Part shown: piece by piece, positions 8,455-16,180 of the stretch
How positions within the stretch are numbered: position 1 is the stretch's first letter
Layout: each line of letters opens with the position of its first letter
Assembly (NCBI GenBank): GCA_945637645.1
Contig: CALZDK010000005.1
Location: 1 to 22,539 of the forward strand
From: an uncultured Prevotella sp.
GTDB taxonomy: Bacteria; Bacteroidota; Bacteroidia; Bacteroidales; Bacteroidaceae
Reading direction: 5' to 3'
DNA: 22,539 nucleotides
Notes under the pieces: generated by a model
The model's input: only the letters and a program-made list of their open reading frames with translations
The model's database searches: none
What the model was told of the DNA's origin: nothing
Made by a program: the position numbers and the translations under genes

Positions 8455-9663
8455 ATGATCAGGAAGCTTATCGCGATAACGCTTCTCTTATTGACAATAA
8501 TACCGTGCTTGAGAGCTCAGCGCAAAGAGATTTCTCAAGCGCGGTCTTATATTAAGAGTGGCAAGGACTTGGACAAGGCGGAGAAGTTGCTGCGTGGAGT
8601 GATGGAGAAAGACTCTGCCAGCCGCGAGGACCCGCGTGTGCATTTCTATCTGCTCCAGTCGATAGAGAAACAATATGCAGAAGGCAACGAAAAACTATAT
8701 TTAAAGCAAAAGTATGACACCACCGCGCTCTTTGCGCTGACAAAGAAAATGTTTGACGTGGCGGAAACGCTCGACAGCATCGACGCACTACCAGACGAGA
8801 AGGGTAGGGTGAGGACGAAATATCGCACAAAGAATGCAGAAATGCTCAACAAGTGCCGCCCCAACCTATTCTTCGGCGGAATGTTTCATATAAGGAAAGG
8901 TAACGATGAAAACGCCTTCTCCATGTTTGACACATATATAAATTGTGCAAGTCACCCGATGTTTGAGAGCTACAACTACCTGACGACAGACAAAAAGTTG
9001 GCGGAGGCTGCATATTGGGCAACATTCGCTGCATCGAGGCTCGACAGTGCGGCGCTGGTGCTGAGGCATGCGGAAATGGCTGAAGCCGATACATCTAAAC
9101 TGCGTTTCCTGTTGATGTATGAGGCAATGGCTTACAACAAGACGGGAGAAATGGAAAAATATGAGGCGACACTTAGGCGTGGATTTGACATCTTCCCCCT
9201 TTTCTCGTTCTATTTCCCCCATCTCATCGACCTATACAATGCCAATGGAGAACTGGAGAAAGCACAAGAGCTATGCGACACCGCTCTTGCCATTGCTCCG
9301 GAAAACATTCTTTTCCTCTATGCCAAGTCAAACTTGCTGCTTTCGCTGGGAAAAAACGACGATTGTATAGAGGTGACGAGGCGTATCATAGAACTCAACG
9401 ATTCTATAGCCGAGCCATACTACAATGTGGGAATGGCTTACCTCAACAAGATAGTAAGTCTGGACAAAACGGGAAAACGGCAGGACAAGGCAAAAATTAA
9501 GACTCTATACAAAGAGGCGATGCCATATTTGGAAAAGTACCGTGAACTTGCGCCCGACGAGAAGAAAAAGTGGGCTCCGGCACTATATAGGGTATATCTG
9601 AACCTAAATATGGGCAAGCAATTTGACGACATAGACAAAATCTTAGGTAACGAAAAACCATAA
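8455..9663 (+). CDS. Exported TPR-repeat protein (gyrA-adjacent paralogue 2)
   Basis: The 402-residue protein starts 3 nt after the previous stop, so translation is probably coupled. The signal peptide MIRKLIAITLLLLTIIPCLR-A is predicted to be cleaved after Ala21, again with Gln at +1; the Cys18 in it does not form a normal lipobox. The block EKGRVRTKYRTKNAEML corresponds to EKGKVKPKFRSKNASRL of the neighbour. The C-terminal thirds also align, including YYNVGMAYLNKIVSLDKTG, then MPYLEKYRELAPDEKKKW, and a DDIDKILG ending where the first protein has AAEIEKIIG. Several TPR-like helix pairs are visible (for example GELEKAQELCDTALAIAPEN). No enzyme motif is present. The function is unknown; the tandem paralogy suggests the two proteins act together or on related partners in the periplasm. 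Confidence 0.85.
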   Translation: MIRKLIAITLLLLTIIPCLRAQRKEISQARSYIKSGKDLDKAEKLLRGVMEKDSASREDPRVHFYLLQSIEKQYAEGNEKLYLKQKYDTTALFALTKKMFDVAETLDSIDALPDEKGRVRTKYRTKNAEMLNKCRPNLFFGGMFHIRKGNDENAFSMFDTYINCASHPMFESYNYLTTDKKLAEAAYWATFAASRLDSAALVLRHAEMAEADTSKLRFLLMYEAMAYNKTGEMEKYEATLRRGFDIFPLFSFYFPHLIDLYNANGELEKAQELCDTALAIAPENILFLYAKSNLLLSLGKNDDCIEVTRRIIELNDSIAEPYYNVGMAYLNKIVSLDKTGKRQDKAKIKTLYKEAMPYLEKYRELAPDEKKKWAPALYRVYLNLNMGKQFDDIDKILGNEKP

Positions 9664-9696
9664 TTTCAATGTTTAGGATTTATTAACGTCGCAGAA

Positions 9697-9728
9697 TGTT
9701 CTTTTTCCAGGATAAATTGTTACCTTTG
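9697..9728 (+). promoter_or_regulatory. Promoter for the phosphoglucomutase gene
   Basis: TACCTTTG at 9721-9728 is an exact TAnnTTTG -7 box, in a 108-bp gap 43 nt before the ATG. The -33 region (TGTTC near 9697-9701) matches poorly, so the upstream limit is uncertain. Confidence 0.6.
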
Positions 9729-9771
9729 TGGTGCAAATAGTGATTATCAAAAACTTAAAACATACGTTTAT

Positions 9772-11517
9772 ATGGAAAACAATTCTCAACTTATCGCCCA
9801 GTGCGAGGCTAAAGCACAACAGTGGCTGTCTCCTGCCTTTGACGAGGAAACACGCAAGCAAGTACAGGAAATGCTTGACAATGAAGACAAAACCGACCTT
9901 ATCGACGCCTTCTACCAGAATCTTGAGTTTGGTACAGGTGGTCTGCGTGGTATTATGGGTGCGGGTACAAACCGCATGAACAAATATATCGTTGGCATGG
10001 CGACACAGGGCTTTGCCAACTATCTCTTGAAGGCTTATCCTGGCAAGACAGACCTCGCTGTGGTCGTAGGTCATGACTGCCGCAACAACGGACGTATGTT
10101 CGCAGAGACAGTTGCCGACATATTCTCTGCAAACGGCATCAAGGCTTATCTCTTCGAGAGCCTTAGACCTACACCGGAGATTTCCTTCGCAATACGCCAG
10201 CTCAACTGCCAGGCGGGTGTTAACGTTACCGCAAGCCACAACCCACGTGAATACAACGGCTACAAAGCTTATTGGGAAGATGGCGCACAGGTGCTCGCCC
10301 CACACGACAAGGGGATCATTGACGAGGTGAACAAGGTGACTATCGATGACGTGAAGTTCGATGGTAATAAAGAACTCATCGAAATCATCGGCGGAGAGAT
10401 GGATTGGGACTATGTAGAGGCAGTGAAGGAGGCAATGGTTGACCAGGATGTCATTAATCGCCAGAAAGACCTCAACATCGTTTATTCACCAATGCACGGC
10501 ACAGGTAGAGTTATCGTTCCTTTGTGTCTCCGCTCATGGGGATTCCAGAACATACATGTTGTTCCAGAGCAGATGGTAATTGACGGCAACTTCCCAACCG
10601 TTGTTTCTCCAAACCCAGAGAACGCTGAGGCAATGACATTAGGTATGAAACTCGGCACGAAACTTAATGCAGACCTCGTGATAGCATCCGACCCTGATGC
10701 TGACCGTCTGGCCATCGTTTGCCGCGATAACAAGGGAGAGTGGATTATCATTAATGGTAACCAGACTGCCATGATGCTCTCTTACTATATTATCGAAAAC
10801 AAGAAGAAGCTTGGCAAGCTTAATCCATCTGACTTCATGGTGAAGACTATCGTAACAACAGAGGTGATAGCTAAGATAGCTGAGCGCAACAATGTTGAGA
10901 TACGTGACTGTTACACTGGTTTCAAGTGGATTGCCAGGGAGATTGCCATTTCTGAGGGCAAGCAGAAGTATATCGGCGGCGGCGAGGAGTCGTTCGGTTA
11001 TCTGCCTTACGACAAAGTGCGTGACAAGGACGCTCCTGCTTCTATCTGCCTCATCTGTGAGATTGCAGCATGGGCAAAGGACAACGGACGTACACTCTAC
11101 GACCTGCTTATGGACATCTATGTTGACTACGGTTTCTCACGCGAGTTCACAGTAAACGTAGTGAAGCCAGGAAAGTCGGGTGCCGACGAAATCAAACAGA
11201 TGCTCGCCAACTTCCGCGCTAATCCTCCAAAGGAACTTGCCGGAAGCCCTATAACAGTTTGGAAAGATTTCCAGTCGCTGGAGATTACCACAGCAGAGGG
11301 CACAAAGCCTCTCGACATGCCAACGACAAGCAACGTGCTACAGTATTTCTGCGCAGACGGCACAAAGGTGAGTGTTCGTCCTTCAGGAACAGAACCAAAG
11401 ATTAAGTTCTACATCGAGGTTAAGGACGACAGCATGAAGAGTGCTGCTGACTACGACCGATGTGTAGCTGATGCAAATGCCAAGATTGAGGCAGTGAAGA
11501 AATCGCTCAACTTGTAA
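9772..11517 (+). CDS. Phosphoglucomutase / phosphomannomutase (phospho-sugar mutase)
   Basis: The 581-residue cytoplasmic enzyme belongs to the alpha-D-phosphohexomutase superfamily, in the long PgcA-like group that interconverts hexose 1- and 6-phosphates for nucleotide-sugar and glycogen metabolism. All four active-site elements are present. The phosphoserine loop is TASHNPREYNGYK, with Ser155. The Mg-binding loop is DPDADR at 307-312. The sugar-specificity loop is GGEESFGYL at 403-411. The C-terminal phosphate-binding loop is RPSGTEPK at 536-543. EFGTGGLRG near residue 52 is the typical N-terminal motif. Whether glucose or mannose phosphate is preferred cannot be read from the sequence. 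It is a single-gene unit, with a promoter at 9721-9728 and a strong terminator 24 nt after the stop. Confidence 0.93.
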   Translation: MENNSQLIAQCEAKAQQWLSPAFDEETRKQVQEMLDNEDKTDLIDAFYQNLEFGTGGLRGIMGAGTNRMNKYIVGMATQGFANYLLKAYPGKTDLAVVVGHDCRNNGRMFAETVADIFSANGIKAYLFESLRPTPEISFAIRQLNCQAGVNVTASHNPREYNGYKAYWEDGAQVLAPHDKGIIDEVNKVTIDDVKFDGNKELIEIIGGEMDWDYVEAVKEAMVDQDVINRQKDLNIVYSPMHGTGRVIVPLCLRSWGFQNIHVVPEQMVIDGNFPTVVSPNPENAEAMTLGMKLGTKLNADLVIASDPDADRLAIVCRDNKGEWIIINGNQTAMMLSYYIIENKKKLGKLNPSDFMVKTIVTTEVIAKIAERNNVEIRDCYTGFKWIAREIAISEGKQKYIGGGEESFGYLPYDKVRDKDAPASICLICEIAAWAKDNGRTLYDLLMDIYVDYGFSREFTVNVVKPGKSGADEIKQMLANFRANPPKELAGSPITVWKDFQSLEITTAEGTKPLDMPTTSNVLQYFCADGTKVSVRPSGTEPKIKFYIEVKDDSMKSAADYDRCVADANAKIEAVKKSLNL

Positions 11518-11541
11518 AACAACTTGTTTATGACCCATAAT

Positions 11542-11575
11542 CCCCTTGTTTAGCCAGCCTAAACAAGGGGTTTTT
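11542..11575 (+). terminator. Intrinsic terminator after the phospho-sugar mutase gene
   Basis: A perfect 12-bp stem, CCCCTTGTTTAG (11542-11553) with CTAAACAAGGGG (11559-11570), closes a five-base loop CCAGC and is followed by TTTTT. This is the best terminator in the window and ends the single-gene unit cleanly before the mltG promoter. Confidence 0.95.
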
Positions 11576-11606
11576 AATATCTATACACAAAGTTTTTTGA
11601 AATTTG

Positions 11607-11638
11607 TTTTGTTCTTCAATTATCTTGTACTACCTTTG
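11607..11638 (+). promoter_or_regulatory. Bacteroidetes-type promoter for mltG
   Basis: The -33 element TTTTG (11607-11611) and the -7 element TACCTTTG (11631-11638) are 19 nt apart. Initiation near 11645 would give a leader of only about 22 nt before the ATG at 11667. Confidence 0.8.
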
Positions 11639-11666
11639 CACAGAAAAAATAAAACACAGATCAGAG

Positions 11667-12695
11667 ATGAAAAAACTAAGACCCAAGGTTTACGTTTATG
11701 GAGCAGCAGTACTGGTGGCTGTTATTGCCATACTGCTCTACTATTTCTTCTTCTCCACCTTCTCAAAGAAGACGGAAACGGTATATGTATATATCGACGA
11801 AGACGATACGAGAGACTCTGTAGTGGTTAAGTTGCAGAATATCGGAAAGCCACATTCCCTGACAGGATTCAGCACGTTGTCAAGACACTGGGGGTATGAT
11901 GGCGATAAAGTCCGCACAGGTCGTTATGCAGTGGAAGCAGGCATGAGTACCTTCACACTTTTCAGAAGGATAAAAAACGGAATGCAGAGCCCGATAAACC
12001 TTACCATACCAGAATCAAGAACTACGGAACGACTTGCCGGAGCCTTGGCTCATAAACTCATGCTTGACAGCACGGAGACAGCCGACTCCTTTGCCGACTC
12101 CGCTTTCTGTGCAAAATATGGCTATGACACAGCAACTATCATGGCATTATTCATTCCTGACACTTATGAGGTGTATTGGAATATCAGTCTTGAAAAGCTT
12201 ATGGACAAGATGGTGAAAAGTCATAACCACTTTTGGAACAACGGAAGAAAGCAAAAGGCAGAGGCAATGGGGCTTACCCCCAATGAGGTGGCAACCATGG
12301 CAAGCATTATTGACGAGGAAACAGCTAACAACGGCGAGAAACCAATGATTGCTGGAATGTATTACAACCGCCTGAAGACCAATATGCCTTTACAGGCAGA
12401 TCCAACCATAAAGTTTGCCCACAAGGACTTCGCCTTGCGCCGCATCTACAACAAACTTCTGAGTATTGATAGTCCCTATAACACATACAAGAATATCGGA
12501 CTTCCGCCGGGTCCGATTAAGATAGCCTCCGTGGCAGGAATAGACGCAGTGCTCAATCATGTAGACCATGATTACATGTATATGTGTGCAAAAGAGGATT
12601 TCTCCGGCACACACAATTTCGCCGTCACATATCAGGAGCATCTCAGGAATGCGGCAAAATATACTAAAGCACTTAATGAGAGAGGAATCAGGTGA
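11667..12695 (+). CDS. mltG: Endolytic murein transglycosylase MltG (YceG-like)
   Basis: MltG cleaves nascent glycan strands at the inner membrane and acts as a terminase for peptidoglycan chains. The 342-residue protein has a short cytoplasmic N-terminus, one membrane helix at about 10-30, a LysM-like segment at about 38-100 and the YceG catalytic domain after that. The diagnostic motif ASIIDEET (212-219) carries the conserved glutamate Glu218, followed by AGMYYNRLKTNMPLQADPT (229-247) and GLPPGPIKIAS (278-288). The ATG at 11667 is chosen: the frame is open back to 11604, but a start there would lie upstream of the predicted transcription start. The gene is close to the usual family length. 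It is transcribed from its own promoter, and the coiled-coil gene follows after 142 bp. Confidence 0.95.
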   Translation: MKKLRPKVYVYGAAVLVAVIAILLYYFFFSTFSKKTETVYVYIDEDDTRDSVVVKLQNIGKPHSLTGFSTLSRHWGYDGDKVRTGRYAVEAGMSTFTLFRRIKNGMQSPINLTIPESRTTERLAGALAHKLMLDSTETADSFADSAFCAKYGYDTATIMALFIPDTYEVYWNISLEKLMDKMVKSHNHFWNNGRKQKAEAMGLTPNEVATMASIIDEETANNGEKPMIAGMYYNRLKTNMPLQADPTIKFAHKDFALRRIYNKLLSIDSPYNTYKNIGLPPGPIKIASVAGIDAVLNHVDHDYMYMCAKEDFSGTHNFAVTYQEHLRNAAKYTKALNERGIR

Positions 12696-12786
12696 AAATT
12701 GTTCCAAATTTCCGAATTTCTCTTAAAATTAATATTGTTTAGTTTTATAATTGCAATCTTTGGGCTTCATTATGAAATAAAATGCC

Positions 12787-12794
12787 TAAATTTG
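12787..12794 (+). promoter_or_regulatory. Probable -7 box for the coiled-coil/exporter unit
   Basis: TAAATTTG is an exact TAnnTTTG match, 43 nt before the ATG at 12838. The nearest TTTG upstream (12759-12762) is 24 nt away, longer than usual, so the -33 part is weak. The rest of the 142-bp gap is A/T-rich and shows no other clear signal. Confidence 0.5.
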
Positions 12795-12837
12795 CAGCGA
12801 ATTATTAACGTTAAGAAATCGCACAATATAAAAAAGA

Positions 12838-13710
12838 ATGAATAAAAAGATTGTTTTGCCACTTCTCGCAGTAATAGTCCTGCTTGTGGCTGGTGTAGCA
12901 TATTTGGCTTTCAACTTGTCGAAACAACAAAAAGCCAATCAGGAAATGCAGGAACTTGCCAATCTCGACAAAAAGGAGATGGAGAACGAATATGAGCAGT
13001 TTGCCAGACAGTACAGTGAGATGAAGACCCAGATCAACAACGACTCTATTGTGGCACAACTCACACAGGAGCAGATGCGCACACAGCAACTGCTTGAGGA
13101 ACTGAAACAGGTGAAGGCTTCCGACGCACGTGAAATAGCAAGACTGAAGAAGGAGTTGGCCACTGTAAGAGCAGTGCTCCGCACCTACGTCCTTGAGATA
13201 GACTCACTCAACAGACTGAACGAGAATCTCACGGCAGAAAACAACCGAGTGAAGGGACAGTATGCCGAAGCAACAAGACAAATAGAGGGACTTAATAGCG
13301 AGCGTGCATCGCTCTCGCAGAAAGTCGCCATTGCTGCACAGCTCGACGCTACAGGTATCAGCATGATACCAAAGAAAAAAAACGGCAAGGTGGCAAAGAA
13401 GATAAAGGATTGTAAGAGTATCGAGGTGGATTTCACTGTCGCAAAGAATGTTACCGCATCTAATGGTGTCCGTACATTCTATGTCCGCATCACCACTCCA
13501 AGCGGTGGAGTCCTTGGAGGTGGAGGAACGTTCCAGTATGAGAACCGTAATATTGAGTGCTCCATGAAGAAGTCTGTGGAATACTCCGGTGAGGCAATTA
13601 CACTCGCCACATACAGGCAAGTGTCTGAATTCCTTGAGGCAGGCTCTTATATCGTGAGTGTCTTTGCCGACGGCAATATGATAGGCTCAAAATCATTCTC
13701 ATTCAAATAA
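12838..13710 (+). CDS. Membrane-anchored coiled-coil protein of unknown function
   Basis: The 290-residue protein begins with one hydrophobic helix (about 5-26) that should anchor it in the inner membrane with the rest in the periplasm. Residues 28-165 are an almost unbroken charged coiled coil (for example LLEELKQVKASDAREIARL). The C-terminal 110 residues are beta-rich, with VRTFYVRITTPSGGVLGGGG and a final YIVSVFADGNMIGSKSF. The same architecture is familiar from unnamed Bacteroidetes proteins that are sometimes misannotated as chromosome-segregation or SMC-like because of the coiled coil; no ATPase motif is present. It lies 30 nt before the TolC gene, so it may be the first gene of the exporter transcript. 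A role as an envelope-spanning spacer or adaptor is only a suggestion. Confidence 0.85.
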   Translation: MNKKIVLPLLAVIVLLVAGVAYLAFNLSKQQKANQEMQELANLDKKEMENEYEQFARQYSEMKTQINNDSIVAQLTQEQMRTQQLLEELKQVKASDAREIARLKKELATVRAVLRTYVLEIDSLNRLNENLTAENNRVKGQYAEATRQIEGLNSERASLSQKVAIAAQLDATGISMIPKKKNGKVAKKIKDCKSIEVDFTVAKNVTASNGVRTFYVRITTPSGGVLGGGGTFQYENRNIECSMKKSVEYSGEAITLATYRQVSEFLEAGSYIVSVFADGNMIGSKSFSFK

Positions 13711-13740
13711 AGAGGAATAAAGATTAACAGAAAACAGCAA

Positions 13741-15186
13741 ATGATCAGCAGGAAGTATTTATTTCCATCGGTTGTAGCGGCATGTCTTTCGGCACTGCCT
13801 GTTGGGGCACAAAAGATACTGAGCCTCGACAGTTGCAGGCAAATGGCTTTGCGAAACAACAAACAGATGGGGGTGGCAAGAGTGAAGCAGGATATGGCGC
13901 ACAACATGCGTAGGTCTGCACGCACCAAATATCTGCCCCGCATCAACGCTTTCGGTGGCTATATGTACACAAGCAAGGAATTCTCACTTCTTAGCAACGA
14001 ACAAAAACAAGAGCTTGGTAATCTCGGTACAACCACGATGTCTGCGGCAGGTCAGATAGTGCCAGAATTGGGGCAAATGCTCTCGCAGCAGTCGGTTGGA
14101 GCCCTTACCAACATGCTCAATGCTACCGGGCAGGGACTTGTAGATGCTCTCCATACTGACACTCGTAACATGTTTGCAGCCACGGTGCAGCTGACACAGC
14201 CGCTGTTTATGGGTGGAAGTATCATTGCAATGAACAAGATGGCTGACATAGCAGAGCTTATGGCGGGGAATACAGCCGAGGCCCAACGACAGCTAACACT
14301 TTATAATATCGACCATGCCTATTGGACTGTCGTCTCTCTGAAACACAAGAAGGAATTGGCAGAAAGTTTCCTCGAACTGGTGAGGAAGCTCGACAACGAC
14401 GTAAAAAAGATGATTCGAGAAGGAGTTGCCACGAGAGCAGATGGTCTGAAGGTGGGAGTAAAGGTGAATGAGGCAGAGATGTCGCTAACTCAGGTAGAAA
14501 ATGGTTTGGCCCTTTCAAAAATGCTTCTTTGCCAGCTATGCGGACTGCCCACCGACAACGAAGTGGATGTGGAGGATGCAGAGGCTGATATGCTTGTAGA
14601 AACACAGCAGAGCGATTGGAAGAACAAGGATGTGAGTGCTCGTCCTGAGCTAAAGGTGTTGCAAAACACTGTGGATATGAGTCGTCAGACCACAAACTTG
14701 TTGAAGGCCGGAAACCTTCCGAAAGTGGCACTTGCAGGTGGATATACAGTAAGTAATCCAAATGTGACGAACAGTTTTGAAAAGAAATTTGCAGGTCTTT
14801 GGAACGTCGGCGTTATTGTCAGTGTTCCAGTATGGAACTGGGGTGATGTGGCTTATAAGGTAAAGGCTTCAAAGAATGCCACAACTATAGCCACTCTCGA
14901 ACTTAACGACGCACGTGAGAAGATGGAACTTCAGGTGAGCCAGAACCAGTATAAGGTTGACGAGGCATACAAACGCCTGCAGATGGCTCTTTCCAATACA
15001 AAGAAAGCAGAGGAAAACCTGCGTTGTGCCAATGTGGGATTCCGTGAGGGAGTGATGGAGTCCACTGATGTCATGGAGGCACAAACAGCGTGGCTTCAGG
15101 CACAGTCGCAACGCATAGACGCGGAAATAGATGTTAAACTCAGTCATGTGGCTCTCCGCAAGGCCCTTGGCACATTACAGGAATAA
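13741..15186 (+). CDS. TolC-family outer membrane efflux protein
   Basis: The 481-residue protein is the outer-membrane channel of a tripartite exporter. A signal peptide ends at Ala23 (VGA, then Gln at +1). The two-repeat outer membrane efflux (OEP) fold is visible: a first repeat with helices around 30-65, the strand-forming YLPRINAFGGYMYTS (65-79) and VQLTQPLFMGGS (149-160), and a second repeat with LPKVALAGGYTVSNP (326-340) and VIVSVPVWNWGDV (358-370). Long helices REGVATRADGLKVGVKVNEA and its late counterpart FREGVMESTDVMEAQTAW are typical TolC family motifs. About 65 residues (80-145) sit between the first pair of strands, longer than in E. coli TolC. The HlyD gene begins 4 nt downstream. 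Confidence 0.93.
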   Translation: MISRKYLFPSVVAACLSALPVGAQKILSLDSCRQMALRNNKQMGVARVKQDMAHNMRRSARTKYLPRINAFGGYMYTSKEFSLLSNEQKQELGNLGTTTMSAAGQIVPELGQMLSQQSVGALTNMLNATGQGLVDALHTDTRNMFAATVQLTQPLFMGGSIIAMNKMADIAELMAGNTAEAQRQLTLYNIDHAYWTVVSLKHKKELAESFLELVRKLDNDVKKMIREGVATRADGLKVGVKVNEAEMSLTQVENGLALSKMLLCQLCGLPTDNEVDVEDAEADMLVETQQSDWKNKDVSARPELKVLQNTVDMSRQTTNLLKAGNLPKVALAGGYTVSNPNVTNSFEKKFAGLWNVGVIVSVPVWNWGDVAYKVKASKNATTIATLELNDAREKMELQVSQNQYKVDEAYKRLQMALSNTKKAEENLRCANVGFREGVMESTDVMEAQTAWLQAQSQRIDAEIDVKLSHVALRKALGTLQE

Positions 15187-15190
15187 GATT

Positions 15191-16180
15191 ATGACAAAGA
15201 AAGCGCAACATAACAGCATCATCCTTGCGGTGATAGGATTCACTGCCGTAGTGGCAGTGGTGGCAATCATCGGCTTTTTCACTCTTGGACAGAAAGACGA
15301 CACCATACAAGGGCAAGTTGAAGTGACAGAATATAGGGTGTCGAGCAAGGTGCCGGGGCGTATTCTTGAATTACGTTTCAAGGAAGGCGACTACGTTAAG
15401 GTTGGCGACACGCTTGCCATTCTTGATGCTCCTGAGGTGAGAGCCAAGATGTCGCAGGCTCAAGGTGCAGAGGATGCGGCTTCAGCCATGAGCGAGATGG
15501 CACGCAACGGAGCACGACAGGAGCAAATCCGTGGAGCTTTCGAGGTCTTGCAGCAGACAAAGGCAGGGCTTGAGATTGCAGAGAAATCATACAACAGGGT
15601 GCAGCGCCTTTTCGACGAGGGGGTTATGAGTGAGCAGAAACGCGACGAGGCATATGCTACATACAAGGCTATGGAAGCCCAGGTGAAGGCGGCGCAAAGC
15701 CAGTACGACATGGCCAGAAACGGTGCCCGACGAGAAGAGAAACTTGCGGCTGCAGCACAAGTGAACCGTGCAAAAGGTGCTGTAGCGGAGGTAAGCTCAT
15801 ATATGAATGAGACTGTACAGATAGCCCAGATGGAGGGTGAGGTGAGCGAAGTGTATCCAAAGGTTGGCGAATTAGTCGGCACAGGAGCGCCAATAATGAG
15901 CATTGCTGTGATGAATGATGTCTGGGGCGCTTTCAATGTGCGTGAGGACCAACTTGGCGGCATGACTGTCGGCAAGACATTTACCGCTTATGTACCTGCT
16001 TTCAATAAGGACATAGAGATGAAGGTCTATTATATGAAGGATCAGGGAAGCTATGCCGTATGGAAAGCTACCAAGGCAACTGGACAGTATGATTTGAAGA
16101 CATTTGAGATAAAGGCTCGTCCAACGGTGAAACTCGAAGGTCTGCGGCCTGGAATGTCACTCGTCATAAAGAAGCCATGA
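15191..16180 (+). CDS. HlyD-family periplasmic adaptor (membrane fusion protein)
   Basis: The 329-residue adaptor links the inner-membrane permeases to the TolC channel. One membrane helix lies at about 10-31. The lipoyl half-motif VSSKVPGRILELRFKEGDYV (50-69) leads into a long alpha-hairpin (about 85-210), whose arms each carry a copy of MARNGAR plus Gln/Arg and Glu (103-112 and 174-183). The second lipoyl half (EGEVSEVYPKVGELVGTGAP, 215-234) and a beta-barrel domain complete the fold. The ATG at 15191 is preferred: the frame is open back to 15131, but that start would overlap the TolC gene and precede the membrane helix with an odd extension. Its stop overlaps the next start as ATGA. It resembles the YbhG/YhiI type of adaptor that works with ABC-2 permeases. 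Confidence 0.93.
   Translation: MTKKAQHNSIILAVIGFTAVVAVVAIIGFFTLGQKDDTIQGQVEVTEYRVSSKVPGRILELRFKEGDYVKVGDTLAILDAPEVRAKMSQAQGAEDAASAMSEMARNGARQEQIRGAFEVLQQTKAGLEIAEKSYNRVQRLFDEGVMSEQKRDEAYATYKAMEAQVKAAQSQYDMARNGARREEKLAAAAQVNRAKGAVAEVSSYMNETVQIAQMEGEVSEVYPKVGELVGTGAPIMSIAVMNDVWGAFNVREDQLGGMTVGKTFTAYVPAFNKDIEMKVYYMKDQGSYAVWKATKATGQYDLKTFEIKARPTVKLEGLRPGMSLVIKKP

Noticed and set aside
11604..11666. N-terminal extension of MltG
   Set aside because: It spans the predicted -33/-7 promoter elements, so it would lie upstream of the transcription start.
15131..15190. N-terminal extension of the HlyD protein
   Set aside because: It overlaps the 3' end of the TolC gene; the ATG at 15191 starts a normal membrane anchor.
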